DNA of 39,104 nucleotides from DAOQTX01 sp035340715. GTDB taxonomy: Bacteria > Bacteroidota > Bacteroidia > AKYH767-A > OLB10. The DNA lies in the NCBI GenBank assembly GCA_035340715.1, contig DAOQTX010000025.1, forward strand, positions 1 through 39,104, read 5' to 3'. Made by a program: the position numbers and the translations under genes. Positions 16,558 through 25,258 of this stretch are shown piece after piece. How positions within the stretch are numbered: position 1 is the first letter of the stretch; each line of letters starts with the position of its first letter. Below the pieces are notes generated by a model. The model saw only the letters and a list, made by a program, of their open reading frames with translations, did no database searches and was not told the origin of the DNA.

Positions 16558-17313
16558 ATGAATAAAAAGATTATCAAGTCCTTGGGTATTATCTTTCTGT
16601 TATTCGTTGTCTTTAACACGGTGAATGCACAGAAAGCTAATGAACAAAAGAAAGATACCATACCATTTGATTTAAGAGTTTACGAAAATGCCATGCTGAT
16701 TGGAGACTATGATGTAGCGCGCACTGCACTTTTGTATCTGGTTACTGCTCAGCCCAATCAGATCTCATACTTGGATTCATTGGCTCGAATCTACTATGCA
16801 ACAGGAATGTACGCTCAGGCATTAATATCTAGTGAGATTTATCTAAAGAAAGATGAAAAGAATGTTGGTATGATGGAAATTTCAACCGCTTGTTATAACA
16901 TTCTGGGTGATTCGAAAAAAGCGCTAAGTGGCTATGAAGCATTGTATACAATAAACAAACGAATGGAATATTTATATCAGATTGCGGTAATCCAATATCA
17001 AATGAAGAGATTGGGTGAGTGCGAAGTCTCCGTAAATACCATTCTGAATGAATCGAAAAGTAGTGAAGAAAAAATCTCTATCAATATGGCCGGACAATAT
17101 CAAGAAGTGCCTGTGGCAGCAGCAGCTTACAACTTGAGTGGAGTTATGAATAAAGAATTAGGCAAAACAGATAAAGCTAAAAGTGATTTTGAAAATGCAA
17201 TAAAGCTATTTCCTGAATATGTGTTGGCTCAAAATAATTTAAGTGATTTATTGAATCCTTCTCAGGATGAGGAAGAAATCATCGAGCAAAGTCCTTCTAA
17301 AAAGAGAAAATAA
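16558..17313 (+). CDS. Secreted TPR-repeat protein
   Basis: A 251-residue protein with an N-terminal signal peptide (about 1-24, FLLFVVFNTVNAQ) and a body of paired helices resembling tetratricopeptide repeats. Examples are YDVARTALLYLVTAQPNQ, LDSLARIYYATGMYAQAL, YNILGDSKKALSGYEALY, and AYNLSGVMNKELGKTDKAKSDF with PEYVLAQNNLSDLL. The C-terminus is charged (EEEIIEQSPSKKRK). It is probably a periplasmic scaffold; I cannot assign a partner. It is divergent from the helicase gene and stands 87 bases before the next T9SS cargo gene. That gap has no clear terminator, so the two could be co-transcribed. Confidence 0.75.
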   Translation: MNKKIIKSLGIIFLLFVVFNTVNAQKANEQKKDTIPFDLRVYENAMLIGDYDVARTALLYLVTAQPNQISYLDSLARIYYATGMYAQALISSEIYLKKDEKNVGMMEISTACYNILGDSKKALSGYEALYTINKRMEYLYQIAVIQYQMKRLGECEVSVNTILNESKSSEEKISINMAGQYQEVPVAAAAYNLSGVMNKELGKTDKAKSDFENAIKLFPEYVLAQNNLSDLLNPSQDEEEIIEQSPSKKRK

Positions 17314-17400
17314 GCAATGTTGAATAAAATTACTTTTTAGTTTTTATGCTTTAGTGATATTTTTTTAATTTCACAGACTAATCAAAATCATAATAAATCA

Positions 17401-19398
17401 ATGAAAAAACTTTACATCATTTGTTTGATGGCGCTTTCAGTACAAGTTGCTGTTGGACAACGAGCCGCTTTTGAAAACAAAATGGACTTTTTGAAAAATC
17501 AAGAATTGAGAACGAATTCAAATCCATCTCAATCGGCTAGACAAATTCCTGTTCGTACTTTGAATCATTTGGCAAGTGCTAAAGGCTTTATGAACTTATC
17601 TACAGCAGCGATAATTTATTCCGACAATTTTGATGGATTGAATGACACAACTTCGCTACAAGCAAGAGGATATCATGTATTTTATAGAGGTACTGGTCCT
17701 CAAGGAACTACTGCAACTTGGTTTCAAGGAAACCCTACTGTTTTCAATGCCTATAATGGACCAACAGATGGTTATGTTGCTGCAAACTACAATGCCGTTA
17801 CCGGCTTAAATGATATTGATAACTGGTTGATAACTCCTGCTATGAATGTTATGACTGGTGATACGATCAGTTTTTATTCACAATCTCCTACTGCCTCAAC
17901 CTTTCCAGACTCCATTACCGTTATGTACTCTGCTGCAGGTGACTCTGTTCCAGAAGCGATGTCATGGGTGTCATTGGGCTCATTTAAGGTTAATATTTTA
18001 GGTATGTGGGAACAAAATTTCTTTCAAGCTCCTGCTGCCGGTTCAATGGCACGTTTTGCAATTCGTTATAAAGTATCTGATGCTGGTCCATTAGGAAACA
18101 ACAGTGACTATATAGGAATTGATCAATTAGATGTATTCGAAGCCGGTACCAGTGGTGGTGGTGGTGGAAGTAATGTTCCTCCAAACAACGCTTGTTCAGG
18201 AGCTATTGATATTAATTCAGCTTTTGGTGGAGCAGTGGGTGCTGCTATGACTATGGGTCCTTACAATAATGACAGTGCAACTGTTGATCCAACAGATCCT
18301 ACATTTGGATGGGAGTGTTTTGGTGAACCAAATGGTTCGGGTACAGCACCTTCATTAGAAAATACTTTATGGTACACATTCACTGGCGATGGTGATATTT
18401 ATTTTATTGAAACTAGCAATTGCGGTGGACCATTACCTAATGAAATCGATGATGGTGATACTCAAATTGCTGTTTACGAAGGTTCTTGTGGTTCTTTAGT
18501 AGCTGTAGGATGTAACGAAGACGGACCTAGCGCTACAGCTGTTTATTATCCTGCCGGTTTAAATGTCACAACTGTAAATGGCACGCAGTATTATGTAATG
18601 ATTGATGGTTTCAATTTTAGCGGAGCTATATCCAATGGACAGTATTGTATTGAAGTTACTCGTTTAAATACAATTCAGTGTTTGGATTCGTCAATTACCA
18701 GCGGAACCTTAACTCAAAATGCCGATACCATTTGTCCTGGAGACACTCTTATTGTTACCGCTACAGGTGCTGTTGCTCCTAATGTTGGACAATACAATGG
18801 AATTAGCTGGACTATCAGTTCTGCGGATTTAATGGGAACCAGTGATCCACTTAACGATCCTGCGTTAGTAGCTACCTATACCTTTACTAGTCCGGTTCCT
18901 GCAGCTAGCACACGCCAGTTGATTAATAATGGAGCCTTAATTGGAAATGGTACCATTCCTTATGGTATGTACTATTGGAGTCCGGTTTTATTTGGAAATG
19001 GTTTTGCAGCCACACCTCCAACCTTCTTGTCGGACATAACTTTAGATCCTGCTTGTACAACAACCGGTACATCTTTAGCAGCTTACATTGCTGGCCCTGG
19101 AGATCCTGCATGTGTGGTTGGAGTTAATGAAATAAGCAATTCTACTTTTGGAATTAGCAATGTTTATCCTGTTCCAGCTGAATCAAACTTGAGCTTTACT
19201 CTTTTCACTAAATTCAATTCACAGGTTGAGATAAGAGTTCTGGACAATTTAGGACGTTTGATTAGCACTCAGGTAAATACATTGACTAATGGTCATAATG
19301 TATTATCACTTGATGTAAATGATCTTTCATCAGGCGTATATATGTTAAACATATCTGATGCTCAAAACACAGCAACAGTTAAGTTCTTGAAGAAGTAA
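17401..19398 (+). CDS. T9SS-exported protein with choice-of-anchor-J-like domain
   Basis: A 665-residue secreted protein. It has a signal peptide (1-19, ending AVGQ) and a choice-of-anchor J / cleaved-adhesin-like jelly roll (about 70-250; DNFDGL, DNWLITPAMNV, GDTISFYS, IGIDQLDVFEAG). A glycine linker is followed by a second beta-sandwich (about 258-425) starting NNACSGAIDI and holding ENTLWYTFTGDGD and ISNGQYCIEV. A third module follows, then a type A sorting domain (about 585-665; VYPVPAESNLSF, LDNLGRLIST, SSGVYMLNIS). No catalytic residues stand out. It is likely an adhesin or surface-layer component anchored or released by the T9SS. A strong terminator follows 16 bases after the stop. Confidence 0.75.
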   Translation: MKKLYIICLMALSVQVAVGQRAAFENKMDFLKNQELRTNSNPSQSARQIPVRTLNHLASAKGFMNLSTAAIIYSDNFDGLNDTTSLQARGYHVFYRGTGPQGTTATWFQGNPTVFNAYNGPTDGYVAANYNAVTGLNDIDNWLITPAMNVMTGDTISFYSQSPTASTFPDSITVMYSAAGDSVPEAMSWVSLGSFKVNILGMWEQNFFQAPAAGSMARFAIRYKVSDAGPLGNNSDYIGIDQLDVFEAGTSGGGGGSNVPPNNACSGAIDINSAFGGAVGAAMTMGPYNNDSATVDPTDPTFGWECFGEPNGSGTAPSLENTLWYTFTGDGDIYFIETSNCGGPLPNEIDDGDTQIAVYEGSCGSLVAVGCNEDGPSATAVYYPAGLNVTTVNGTQYYVMIDGFNFSGAISNGQYCIEVTRLNTIQCLDSSITSGTLTQNADTICPGDTLIVTATGAVAPNVGQYNGISWTISSADLMGTSDPLNDPALVATYTFTSPVPAASTRQLINNGALIGNGTIPYGMYYWSPVLFGNGFAATPPTFLSDITLDPACTTTGTSLAAYIAGPGDPACVVGVNEISNSTFGISNVYPVPAESNLSFTLFTKFNSQVEIRVLDNLGRLISTQVNTLTNGHNVLSLDVNDLSSGVYMLNISDAQNTATVKFLKK

Positions 19399-19414
19399 GT
19401 TTTTTAGATATTTG

Positions 19415-19447
19415 AAAAAAGGGGCTATAATTTATAGCCCCTTTTTT
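19415..19447 (+). terminator. Rho-independent terminator after the third T9SS cargo gene
   Basis: GGGGCTATA (19421-19429) pairs with TATAGCCCC (19433-19441) around the loop ATT. It is flanked by six A (19415-19420) and six T (19442-19447), which extend the stem and make it potentially bidirectional. It separates this unit from cysH. Confidence 0.92.
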
Positions 19448-19484
19448 ATTGATCGGAATCATATTAGATATTATTAATCCAACA

Positions 19485-19492
19485 TAGCTTTG
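19485..19492 (+). promoter_or_regulatory. -7 promoter element directly before cysH
   Basis: TAGCTTTG followed by CG fits TAnnTTTG fully and ends only four bases before ATG 19497. Transcription would begin at or next to the start codon. The -33 position reads TTA rather than TTG. Confidence 0.5.
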
Positions 19493-19496
19493 CGAA

Positions 19497-20144
19497 ATGG
19501 ATTTGAATCTCTTAAATGCTCAATTTAAAAAACTAACTGTAGAGGAAAGGATATTGCAAGTTATTATTGACTATGAGAATATTTTGTTCACCAGTTCCTT
19601 TGGTGTATCATCAATATTTCTACTGTACCACATTTCAAAAATAAAGCCTGATCAACAAATATACTTTCTTGATACAGGATTTCATTTTAAAGAAACGCTT
19701 GAGTATAAAGACGAAGTTACTCGATTATTGAATCTTAATATTTGTACCGTATCTGCAAAAGAGACGAAAAGGAAAATTACTGTTGAAAAAGAACTTTGGA
19801 GCAATGATCCTGATTTATGTTGTTTTCTCAACAAAGTCGAACCCTTTCAAGTCATAAAAAGTCAATACCAAATATGGATGTCAGGTCTTATGCACACACA
19901 AAACAGATTTAGAAGTAATCTGAATATTTTAGAGCAACGTGATCAACACATCAAATTTTATCCAATCATCGATTTTAGTGAGAAAATAGTATTAGATAAA
20001 ATACAAGAATTGAATTTACCCATGCACCCACTTTTTGATAAGGGTTTTCACTCGATTGGCTGTTCTCCATGTACCCAAAAAGGAGTCAATAGAGAAGGTA
20101 GATGGTATGAAAGAGATAAGGAAGAATGTGGCCTTCACAACTAA
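19497..20144 (+). CDS. cysH: Adenylylsulfate-type reductase CysH (4Fe-4S)
   Basis: It reduces APS (or PAPS) to sulfite in assimilatory sulfate reduction. The 215 residues carry the adenylyl-binding loop TSSFGVSS (32-39), FLDTGFHFKET and the paired cysteines C108-C109 plus C189-x2-C192, which bind the 4Fe-4S cluster. The catalytic C211 sits in the C-terminal ECGLH. The iron-sulfur cysteines point to the APS-using branch. The segment usually reading GLRxxQSxxR is GLMHTQNRFR here, so the first arginine is replaced by Met. It stands alone, with no cysD, cysN or sulfite reductase gene next to it, between a terminator and the ribosomal promoter. The -7 element lies four bases before the ATG. Confidence 0.9.
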   Translation: MDLNLLNAQFKKLTVEERILQVIIDYENILFTSSFGVSSIFLLYHISKIKPDQQIYFLDTGFHFKETLEYKDEVTRLLNLNICTVSAKETKRKITVEKELWSNDPDLCCFLNKVEPFQVIKSQYQIWMSGLMHTQNRFRSNLNILEQRDQHIKFYPIIDFSEKIVLDKIQELNLPMHPLFDKGFHSIGCSPCTQKGVNREGRWYERDKEECGLHN

Positions 20145-20260
20145 AGGGTTGCGAAGAGTTCATTATATTGATAATCAATGCATTGCAAGAAGGTGCTTTC
20201 GTGAAAAAAAAAAACGGAATTCAAAGCATCTAAAATCTTATAAATATTTAATTCACCTCG

Positions 20261-20290
20261 TTGTAATTTAAAATCTTTATCATACCTTTG
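20261..20290 (+). promoter_or_regulatory. Promoter of the ribosomal protein superoperon
   Basis: TTG (20261-20263), exactly 19 bases, then TACCTTTG (20283-20290) followed by CA: a near-ideal Bacteroidota housekeeping promoter. RNA would start near 20297, leaving a leader of about 59 bases before rpsL. A small dyad (ATCCCAA at 20293-20299 with TTGGGGT at 20305-20311) overlaps the expected start site. The rest of the gap 20145-20260 is AT-rich with an 11-A run (20204-20214) and no gene I can support. Confidence 0.75.
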
Positions 20291-20355
20291 CAATCCCAAA
20301 AAATTGGGGTATTGTGTATTGTCATAATAGCTTAAAATAAACGAAAAACGAAGAT

Positions 20356-20739
20356 ATGCCAACAATTCAACAACTTGTACGCAAGGGTAGAGTGAAGCTT
20401 AAAGATAAAAGCAAATCACCTGCACTTACCTCTTGTCCTCAAAGACGAGGGGTTTGTACTAGGGTTTATACTACGACTCCTAAGAAGCCAAACTCAGCAA
20501 TGCGTAAGGTTGCGAGGGTGCGATTGACTAATAAATATGAGGTGACGGCTTATATTCCTGGCGAAGGACATAATTTGCAAGAGCACTCGATTGTGATGAT
20601 AAGAGGAGGAAGGGTGAAAGATTTACCGGGTGTGCGTTATCACATTATCAGAGGAACTTTGGATACCAGTGGTGTAGAAGGAAGAAATCAACGTAGATCT
20701 AAGTATGGAACAAAAAAACCTAAGGAGAAAAAAGCCTAA
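20356..20739 (+). CDS. rpsL: 30S ribosomal protein uS12
   Basis: A 127-residue decoding-centre protein. The universal loop TPKKPNSA (42-49) and RGGRVKDLPG (83-92) are intact. The lysines whose mutation gives streptomycin resistance in E. coli (K42 and K87 there, K43 and K88 here) are wild type. First gene of the long translation operon, 29 bases before rpsG. Its own start has no Shine-Dalgarno match (AAACGAAGAT precedes ATG). Confidence 0.99.
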   Translation: MPTIQQLVRKGRVKLKDKSKSPALTSCPQRRGVCTRVYTTTPKKPNSAMRKVARVRLTNKYEVTAYIPGEGHNLQEHSIVMIRGGRVKDLPGVRYHIIRGTLDTSGVEGRNQRRSKYGTKKPKEKKA

Positions 20740-20768
20740 TTAGGAAATAATTATAGCGATTAACAGCA

Positions 20769-21236
20769 ATGAGGAAAACTAAACCTAAAAAAAGAATCTT
20801 ACTACCGGATCCAAAGTTTAATGAAACTATAGTGACCCGTTTTGTAAACAGCCTTATGTATGGTGGCAAGAAAAGTGTCGCATATGGTATTTTTTACGAT
20901 TGTCTGGATATCATAGAAAAGAGAACTAAAGAAAATGGATTGGAGACATGGAAGAAAGCTTTAGAGAATATTACACCTATGGTTGAAGTTCGAAGCCGCA
21001 GAGTTGGAGGGGCTACCTTCCAAATTCCTAGTGAAATTCGTCCTGCCCGTAGAACAGCTTTAGGAATGAAGTGGATGATCTCTTATGCCAGAAATAGAAA
21101 TGAAAAATCAATGGCGGAGAAATTAGCTGGTGAAGTAATTTCTGCTTCAAAAGGAGAAGGATCGGCTGTAAAGAAGAAAGATGATACGCACCGTATGGCA
21201 GAAGCAAATAAAGCATTTTCACATTTTAGATTCTAA
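20769..21236 (+). CDS. rpsG: 30S ribosomal protein uS7
   Basis: 155 residues, the expected size for the 16S rRNA 3'-domain primary binder that contacts E-site tRNA. It opens with RKTKPKKRILLPDPKF and carries VRSRRVGGATFQIP and the C-terminal HRMAEANKAFSHFRF. It sits between rpsL and fusA, the classic str-operon order. No Shine-Dalgarno is seen before its ATG. Confidence 0.99.
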   Translation: MRKTKPKKRILLPDPKFNETIVTRFVNSLMYGGKKSVAYGIFYDCLDIIEKRTKENGLETWKKALENITPMVEVRSRRVGGATFQIPSEIRPARRTALGMKWMISYARNRNEKSMAEKLAGEVISASKGEGSAVKKKDDTHRMAEANKAFSHFRF

Positions 21237-21258
21237 TAGAGCGAAACAGGATTAAGTA

Positions 21259-23364
21259 ATGAGCAAGGAATTAAAAAATACAAGAAACATTGGTATCATG
21301 GCCCATATTGATGCCGGTAAAACAACAACTACAGAGCGAATTCTGTATTATACCGGTGTGGTTCATAAAATGGGAGAGGTACACGAAGGAGCCGCTACCA
21401 TGGATTGGATGGTGCAGGAGCAAGAGCGTGGAATTACCATTACTTCAGCTGCTACGACCACCTATTGGACTTTTGAAGATGAAAAGTATAAAGTAAATAT
21501 CATCGATACACCAGGACACGTTGACTTTACTGTTGAAGTTGAGCGTTCATTGCGAGTGTTAGATGGTGCTGTAGCTTTGTTCTGTGCCGTTGGAGGTGTA
21601 GAGCCCCAATCTGAAACAGTGTGGCGTCAGGCAAATAAATATAAAGTTCCTCGCTTAGCCTTCGTTAACAAAATGGATCGCGCTGGAGCAAATTTCTTTA
21701 ATGTTGTAAAAGAAATTAAAGAAAGATTAGGAGCAAATCCTATTCCATTGCAATATCCAATCGGTTCAGAAGAAACATTTAAAGGTGTTGTTGATCTTAT
21801 CAGAAACAAAGCAATTGTTTGGGATGAAGACACTAGAGGTATGACTTTTACTGAAATTGAAATGCCTGCTGAAATTGCAGAAGAAGTTCATCAGTACCGC
21901 GCACAACTGATTGAAGCAGTGGCAGAATACGATGATACTCTATTAGAAAAGTTTTTTGAAAATCCAGATAGCATTACTGAAGCAGAGTTAAAATTGGCCA
22001 TTCGAAAAGCAACTTGCGAGATGACCATCACTCCAGTGCTTTGTGGTTCAGCATTTAAAAATAAAGGTGTGCAAACAATGTTGGATGCAGTAGTTACCTA
22101 CCTACCTAGCCCAACTGATGTGGATGCCATTTCTGGAACAAATCCTGATACAGGAAAAGAAGAATCTAGAAAATCTGATCCTTCAGATAAATTTGCTGCT
22201 TTGGCATTTAAAATCATGACCGATCCTTTCGTAGGTCGTTTGGCATTTTTTAGAGTTTATTCCGGAAAATTAAATGCCGGATCTTATGTATTGAATACTC
22301 GAACCATGCGAAATGAGCGTATTTCTCGTATCATCCGTATGCATGCCAACAAACAAAATCCTATTGAATCTATTGAAGCAGGGGATATAGCTGCAGCTGT
22401 AGGATTTAAAGACATTAAAACTGGCGATACGCTATGCGATGAGAAACATCCTATCGTATTAGAATCGATGTCATTCCCTGAGCCGGTTATTGGTTTAGCG
22501 ATTGAGCCAAAGACACAGGCAGATGTAGATAAAATGGGAATGGCGCTAGCTAAACTTGCAGAAGAGGATCCAACATTCCGTGTACATACCGATCAAGAAA
22601 CGGGTCAAACCGTAATCAGTGGAATGGGAGAGTTGCACTTGGAAATTATTGTTGACCGTATGAAGCGCGAATTCAAAATTGAATGTAATCAAGGTGCGCC
22701 ACAGGTATCATACAAAGAAGCAATTACCAAAGAGGTTCAACATCGTGAGATTTATAAGAAGCAAACGGGTGGTAGAGGTAAATTTGCCGATGTAAATGTT
22801 ATTGTATCACCAATTGACGAAGGAAAAGAAGGTTTACAATTTGTTAATGAGATTACAGGTGGTAATATCCCACGTGAATTTATACCTGCAGTAGAAAAAG
22901 GATTTAAAGAAGCGATGTCAACCGGAGTTTTAGCCGGATATCAATTGGATAATCTTAAGGTTAGACTGGTTGATGGTTCATACCACGCTGTTGACTCCGA
23001 TTCACTGTCCTTCGAATTATGCGCTAAACTTGCTTTTAAGGAAGCATGTAGAAAAGCCGGTTCAATATTATTGGAGCCTATTATGAAAGTTGAAGTAGTT
23101 ACTCCTGATGAAAACATGGGAGACGTAATTGCCGACTTAAACAAAAGACGAGGTCAAATTGAAGGAATGGATTCTAAAGGAGGAGCACAAGTAGTTAGAG
23201 CAAAAGTTCCTTTAGCAGAAATGTTTGGATACGTGACAACCTTACGTACCATTACTTCCGGTAGGGCTTCCTCTTCAATGGAATTTTCAAATTATAATGA
23301 AGTGCCAAAGAGCATCGCAGAAGAAGTAATTGCTAAAGTTAAAGGTAAAACTGAAAAAGTATAA
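21259..23364 (+). CDS. fusA: Translation elongation factor G
   Basis: The GTPase that drives ribosomal translocation. The 701 residues contain G1 AHIDAGKTTTTER (15-27), G3 DTPGHVDF (83-90) and G4 NKMD (137-140), and the usual five-domain body with GMGELHLEI and the domain IV phrase YKKQTGGRGKFADV. It lies 22 bases after rpsG and 5 before rpsJ. tuf, which commonly follows fusA in Proteobacteria and Firmicutes, is absent here, as is usual in Bacteroidota. Confidence 0.99.
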   Translation: MSKELKNTRNIGIMAHIDAGKTTTTERILYYTGVVHKMGEVHEGAATMDWMVQEQERGITITSAATTTYWTFEDEKYKVNIIDTPGHVDFTVEVERSLRVLDGAVALFCAVGGVEPQSETVWRQANKYKVPRLAFVNKMDRAGANFFNVVKEIKERLGANPIPLQYPIGSEETFKGVVDLIRNKAIVWDEDTRGMTFTEIEMPAEIAEEVHQYRAQLIEAVAEYDDTLLEKFFENPDSITEAELKLAIRKATCEMTITPVLCGSAFKNKGVQTMLDAVVTYLPSPTDVDAISGTNPDTGKEESRKSDPSDKFAALAFKIMTDPFVGRLAFFRVYSGKLNAGSYVLNTRTMRNERISRIIRMHANKQNPIESIEAGDIAAAVGFKDIKTGDTLCDEKHPIVLESMSFPEPVIGLAIEPKTQADVDKMGMALAKLAEEDPTFRVHTDQETGQTVISGMGELHLEIIVDRMKREFKIECNQGAPQVSYKEAITKEVQHREIYKKQTGGRGKFADVNVIVSPIDEGKEGLQFVNEITGGNIPREFIPAVEKGFKEAMSTGVLAGYQLDNLKVRLVDGSYHAVDSDSLSFELCAKLAFKEACRKAGSILLEPIMKVEVVTPDENMGDVIADLNKRRGQIEGMDSKGGAQVVRAKVPLAEMFGYVTTLRTITSGRASSSMEFSNYNEVPKSIAEEVIAKVKGKTEKV

Positions 23365-23369
23365 GCTAC

Positions 23370-23675
23370 ATGAGTCAGCGAATTAGAATAAAACTAAAAT
23401 CTTACGATTTCAACCTGGTAGATAAATCTGCAGAGAAAATCGTTAAAACTGTTAAACAAACTGGTGCGGTAGTTAGTGGACCAATTCCATTGCCTACTGA
23501 AAAGCAGATCTACACCGTACTGCGCTCACCACACGTAAACAAAAAGGCAAGAGAGCAATTTCAACTCTGTTCTTATAAGCGTTTGATGGACATTTACAGC
23601 TCAACGGCTAAGACCGTTGATGCTTTGATGAAGCTTGAGTTGCCGAGTGGGGTTGAAGTAGAAATTAAAGTATAA
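23370..23675 (+). CDS. rpsJ: 30S ribosomal protein uS10
   Basis: 101 residues, matching the family in length. SQRIRIKLKSYD at the N-terminus and the loop GPIPLPTEKQIYTVLRSPHV are diagnostic. It assembles late in the 30S head and, in other bacteria, also works with NusB in antitermination. It begins 5 bases after fusA, so the str and S10 operons are merged here. Confidence 0.99.
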   Translation: MSQRIRIKLKSYDFNLVDKSAEKIVKTVKQTGAVVSGPIPLPTEKQIYTVLRSPHVNKKAREQFQLCSYKRLMDIYSSTAKTVDALMKLELPSGVEVEIKV

Positions 23676-23711
23676 GGTTATTAGTATTAAACATTTTTTA
23701 TACAAACAACA

Positions 23712-24329
23712 ATGTCAGGATTAATAGGGAAAAAAATAGGTATGACCAGCTACTTCGATGCGGATGGAAAAAACATTCCATGTACGGTTATCGAGGCAGG
23801 ACCTTGTCATGTTACCCATGTTCGTTCGGTAGAAAAGGACGGATATAAAGCGCTTCAATTAGCGTACGGTGATAAAAAAGAAAAACATAGTAATAAAGCT
23901 GCAACAGGACACTTCAAAAAAGCAAACACCACACCTAAAAGTATGGTAGCTGAATTTAAATACTTTGCTAAAGATTACCAATTAGGTGATGTGATCACTG
24001 TAGAATTATTTAATGAAGGTGAGTTTTGTGATGTAATTGCAAATTCTAAAGGAAAAGGTTTCCAAGGAGTTGTTAAAAGACATGGCTTTAGTGGGGTTGG
24101 ATCATCCTCTCACGGACAGCACGATCGTCAAAGAGCTCCAGGTTCTATTGGTGCTTCATCATTTCCGTCACGCGTTTTCAAGGGAATGCGAATGGCTGGT
24201 AGAAAAGGTGGAACAAGAACAAAAGTTCAGAATCTGAAAGTGATGAAAATTATGCCTGAGAAAAATTTGATCATCGTTCAGGGAGCGGTGCCTGGTTATA
24301 AAGGAACTTACGTAATGCTTGAAAAATAA
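23712..24329 (+). CDS. rplC: 50S ribosomal protein uL3
   Basis: 205 residues. GLIGKKIGMT opens the protein, and the long loop reaching the peptidyl-transferase centre reads SSHGQHDRQRAPGSIG, followed by SRVFKGMRMAGRKG. It binds 23S rRNA early in assembly. 36 bases separate it from rpsJ, among the wider gaps in the operon, with no hairpin visible in it. rplD follows after one base. Confidence 0.99.
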   Translation: MSGLIGKKIGMTSYFDADGKNIPCTVIEAGPCHVTHVRSVEKDGYKALQLAYGDKKEKHSNKAATGHFKKANTTPKSMVAEFKYFAKDYQLGDVITVELFNEGEFCDVIANSKGKGFQGVVKRHGFSGVGSSSHGQHDRQRAPGSIGASSFPSRVFKGMRMAGRKGGTRTKVQNLKVMKIMPEKNLIIVQGAVPGYKGTYVMLEK

Positions 24330-24330
24330 A

Positions 24331-24960
24331 ATGAAAGTAGCAGTATTAAATACAAGCGGTAAAGAAGCCGGTCGTTCAGTAACATTAGATGCAGATGTGT
24401 TTGGCATTGAACCAAACGATCATGCCATCTACTTAGATGTTAAGCAGTATTTAGCCAATCAACGTCAAGGAACGCATAAGGCTAAAGAAAGAAATGAAGT
24501 TGCCGGTAGTACTAAGAAATTAAAGCGACAAAAAGGTACCGGAGGAGCAAGAGCCGGAAGTATTAAATCTCCATTGTTTGTTGGAGGAGGTAGAGTTTTT
24601 GGTCCACGTCCAAGAGACTATAGTTTTAAATTAAACAAGAAGTTAAAGTCATTGGCGAAGAAATCTGCTTTAAGCTATAAAGCAAAGGACAATAATGTTT
24701 TTGTAGTGGAGGACTTTACTCTAGAATCACCTAAGACTAAAGATTATATCAATATTCTAGGTGCACTTTCTGTTGCGGATAAGAAAACAGTTTTGATTAC
24801 TTCTGATATTGATAAAAACTTATATCTGTCTTCAAGAAATTTGAAACCGGCTAAAGTGGTGAAGGCAGTTGATATTAATACCTACGATATATTGAATGCA
24901 CATTGTATACTGCTTACAGAAAGTGCATTGCCAATAGTAGAAAATACCTTAAAGGCATGA
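24331..24960 (+). CDS. rplD: 50S ribosomal protein uL4
   Basis: 209 residues from ATG 24331. An upstream in-frame TTG at 24319 lies inside rplC and is not credible. The extended loop lining the exit tunnel is seen as KLKRQKGTGGARAGSIKSP with VFGPRPRDYS. E. coli L4 represses its own operon; I saw no matching leader element here. The stop overlaps the rplW start in ATGA. Confidence 0.98.
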   Translation: MKVAVLNTSGKEAGRSVTLDADVFGIEPNDHAIYLDVKQYLANQRQGTHKAKERNEVAGSTKKLKRQKGTGGARAGSIKSPLFVGGGRVFGPRPRDYSFKLNKKLKSLAKKSALSYKAKDNNVFVVEDFTLESPKTKDYINILGALSVADKKTVLITSDIDKNLYLSSRNLKPAKVVKAVDINTYDILNAHCILLTESALPIVENTLKA

Positions 24961-25244
24961 GTGTTATAAAAAAACCAATTATTACAGAGAAAATGACCGC
25001 TATGGGCGAGAAAGGTCGTTACGGATTTATCGTTGATAAAAAATCAAATAAAGTTCAGATCAAACAAGCCGTTGAAACCATGTATGGTGTTTCTGTAGAT
25101 TCTGTAAACACAATGATTGTAAGAGGTAAAAGTAGATCAAGAGGAACCAAATCAGGTTTTGTTACCGGACAAACTCCTACAAGAAAAAAAGCTGTAGTTA
25201 CTTTAAAGCAAGGTGAGACTATAGATTTTTATAGTAGTATTTAA
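24957..25244 (+). CDS. rplW: 50S ribosomal protein uL23
   Basis: 95 residues beginning MSVIKKPIITEKM at ATG 24957, four bases inside the rplD stop. A longer frame back to 24903 lies entirely in rplD and is rejected. It sits at the tunnel exit and is the docking site of trigger factor and SRP in studied bacteria. VDKKSNKVQIKQAVE and RKKAVVTLKQGETIDFY are family phrases. Confidence 0.98.
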   Translation: MSVIKKPIITEKMTAMGEKGRYGFIVDKKSNKVQIKQAVETMYGVSVDSVNTMIVRGKSRSRGTKSGFVTGQTPTRKKAVVTLKQGETIDFYSSI

Positions 25245-25258
25245 TTTGAATTAAGAAG

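Noticed and set aside
20160..20180. Short palindrome ATTGATAATCAAT after cysH
   Set aside because: Too short and without a T-run to be a terminator; plausible by chance in AT-rich DNA.
20035..20271. Plus-strand frame overlapping the end of cysH
   Set aside because: Most of it is out of frame within cysH, and the remainder is AT-rich intergenic DNA with a poly-A run, giving lysine-rich noise.
20293..20311. Hairpin near the rpsL start site as a terminator or riboswitch
   Set aside because: Only 5-7 bp with no T-run, and the predicted RNA start falls inside it, so it would not form fully in the transcript.
23364..23370. Lost tuf gene between fusA and rpsJ as a deletion
   Set aside because: Absence of tuf at this place is the usual Bacteroidota arrangement, not an anomaly of this genome.
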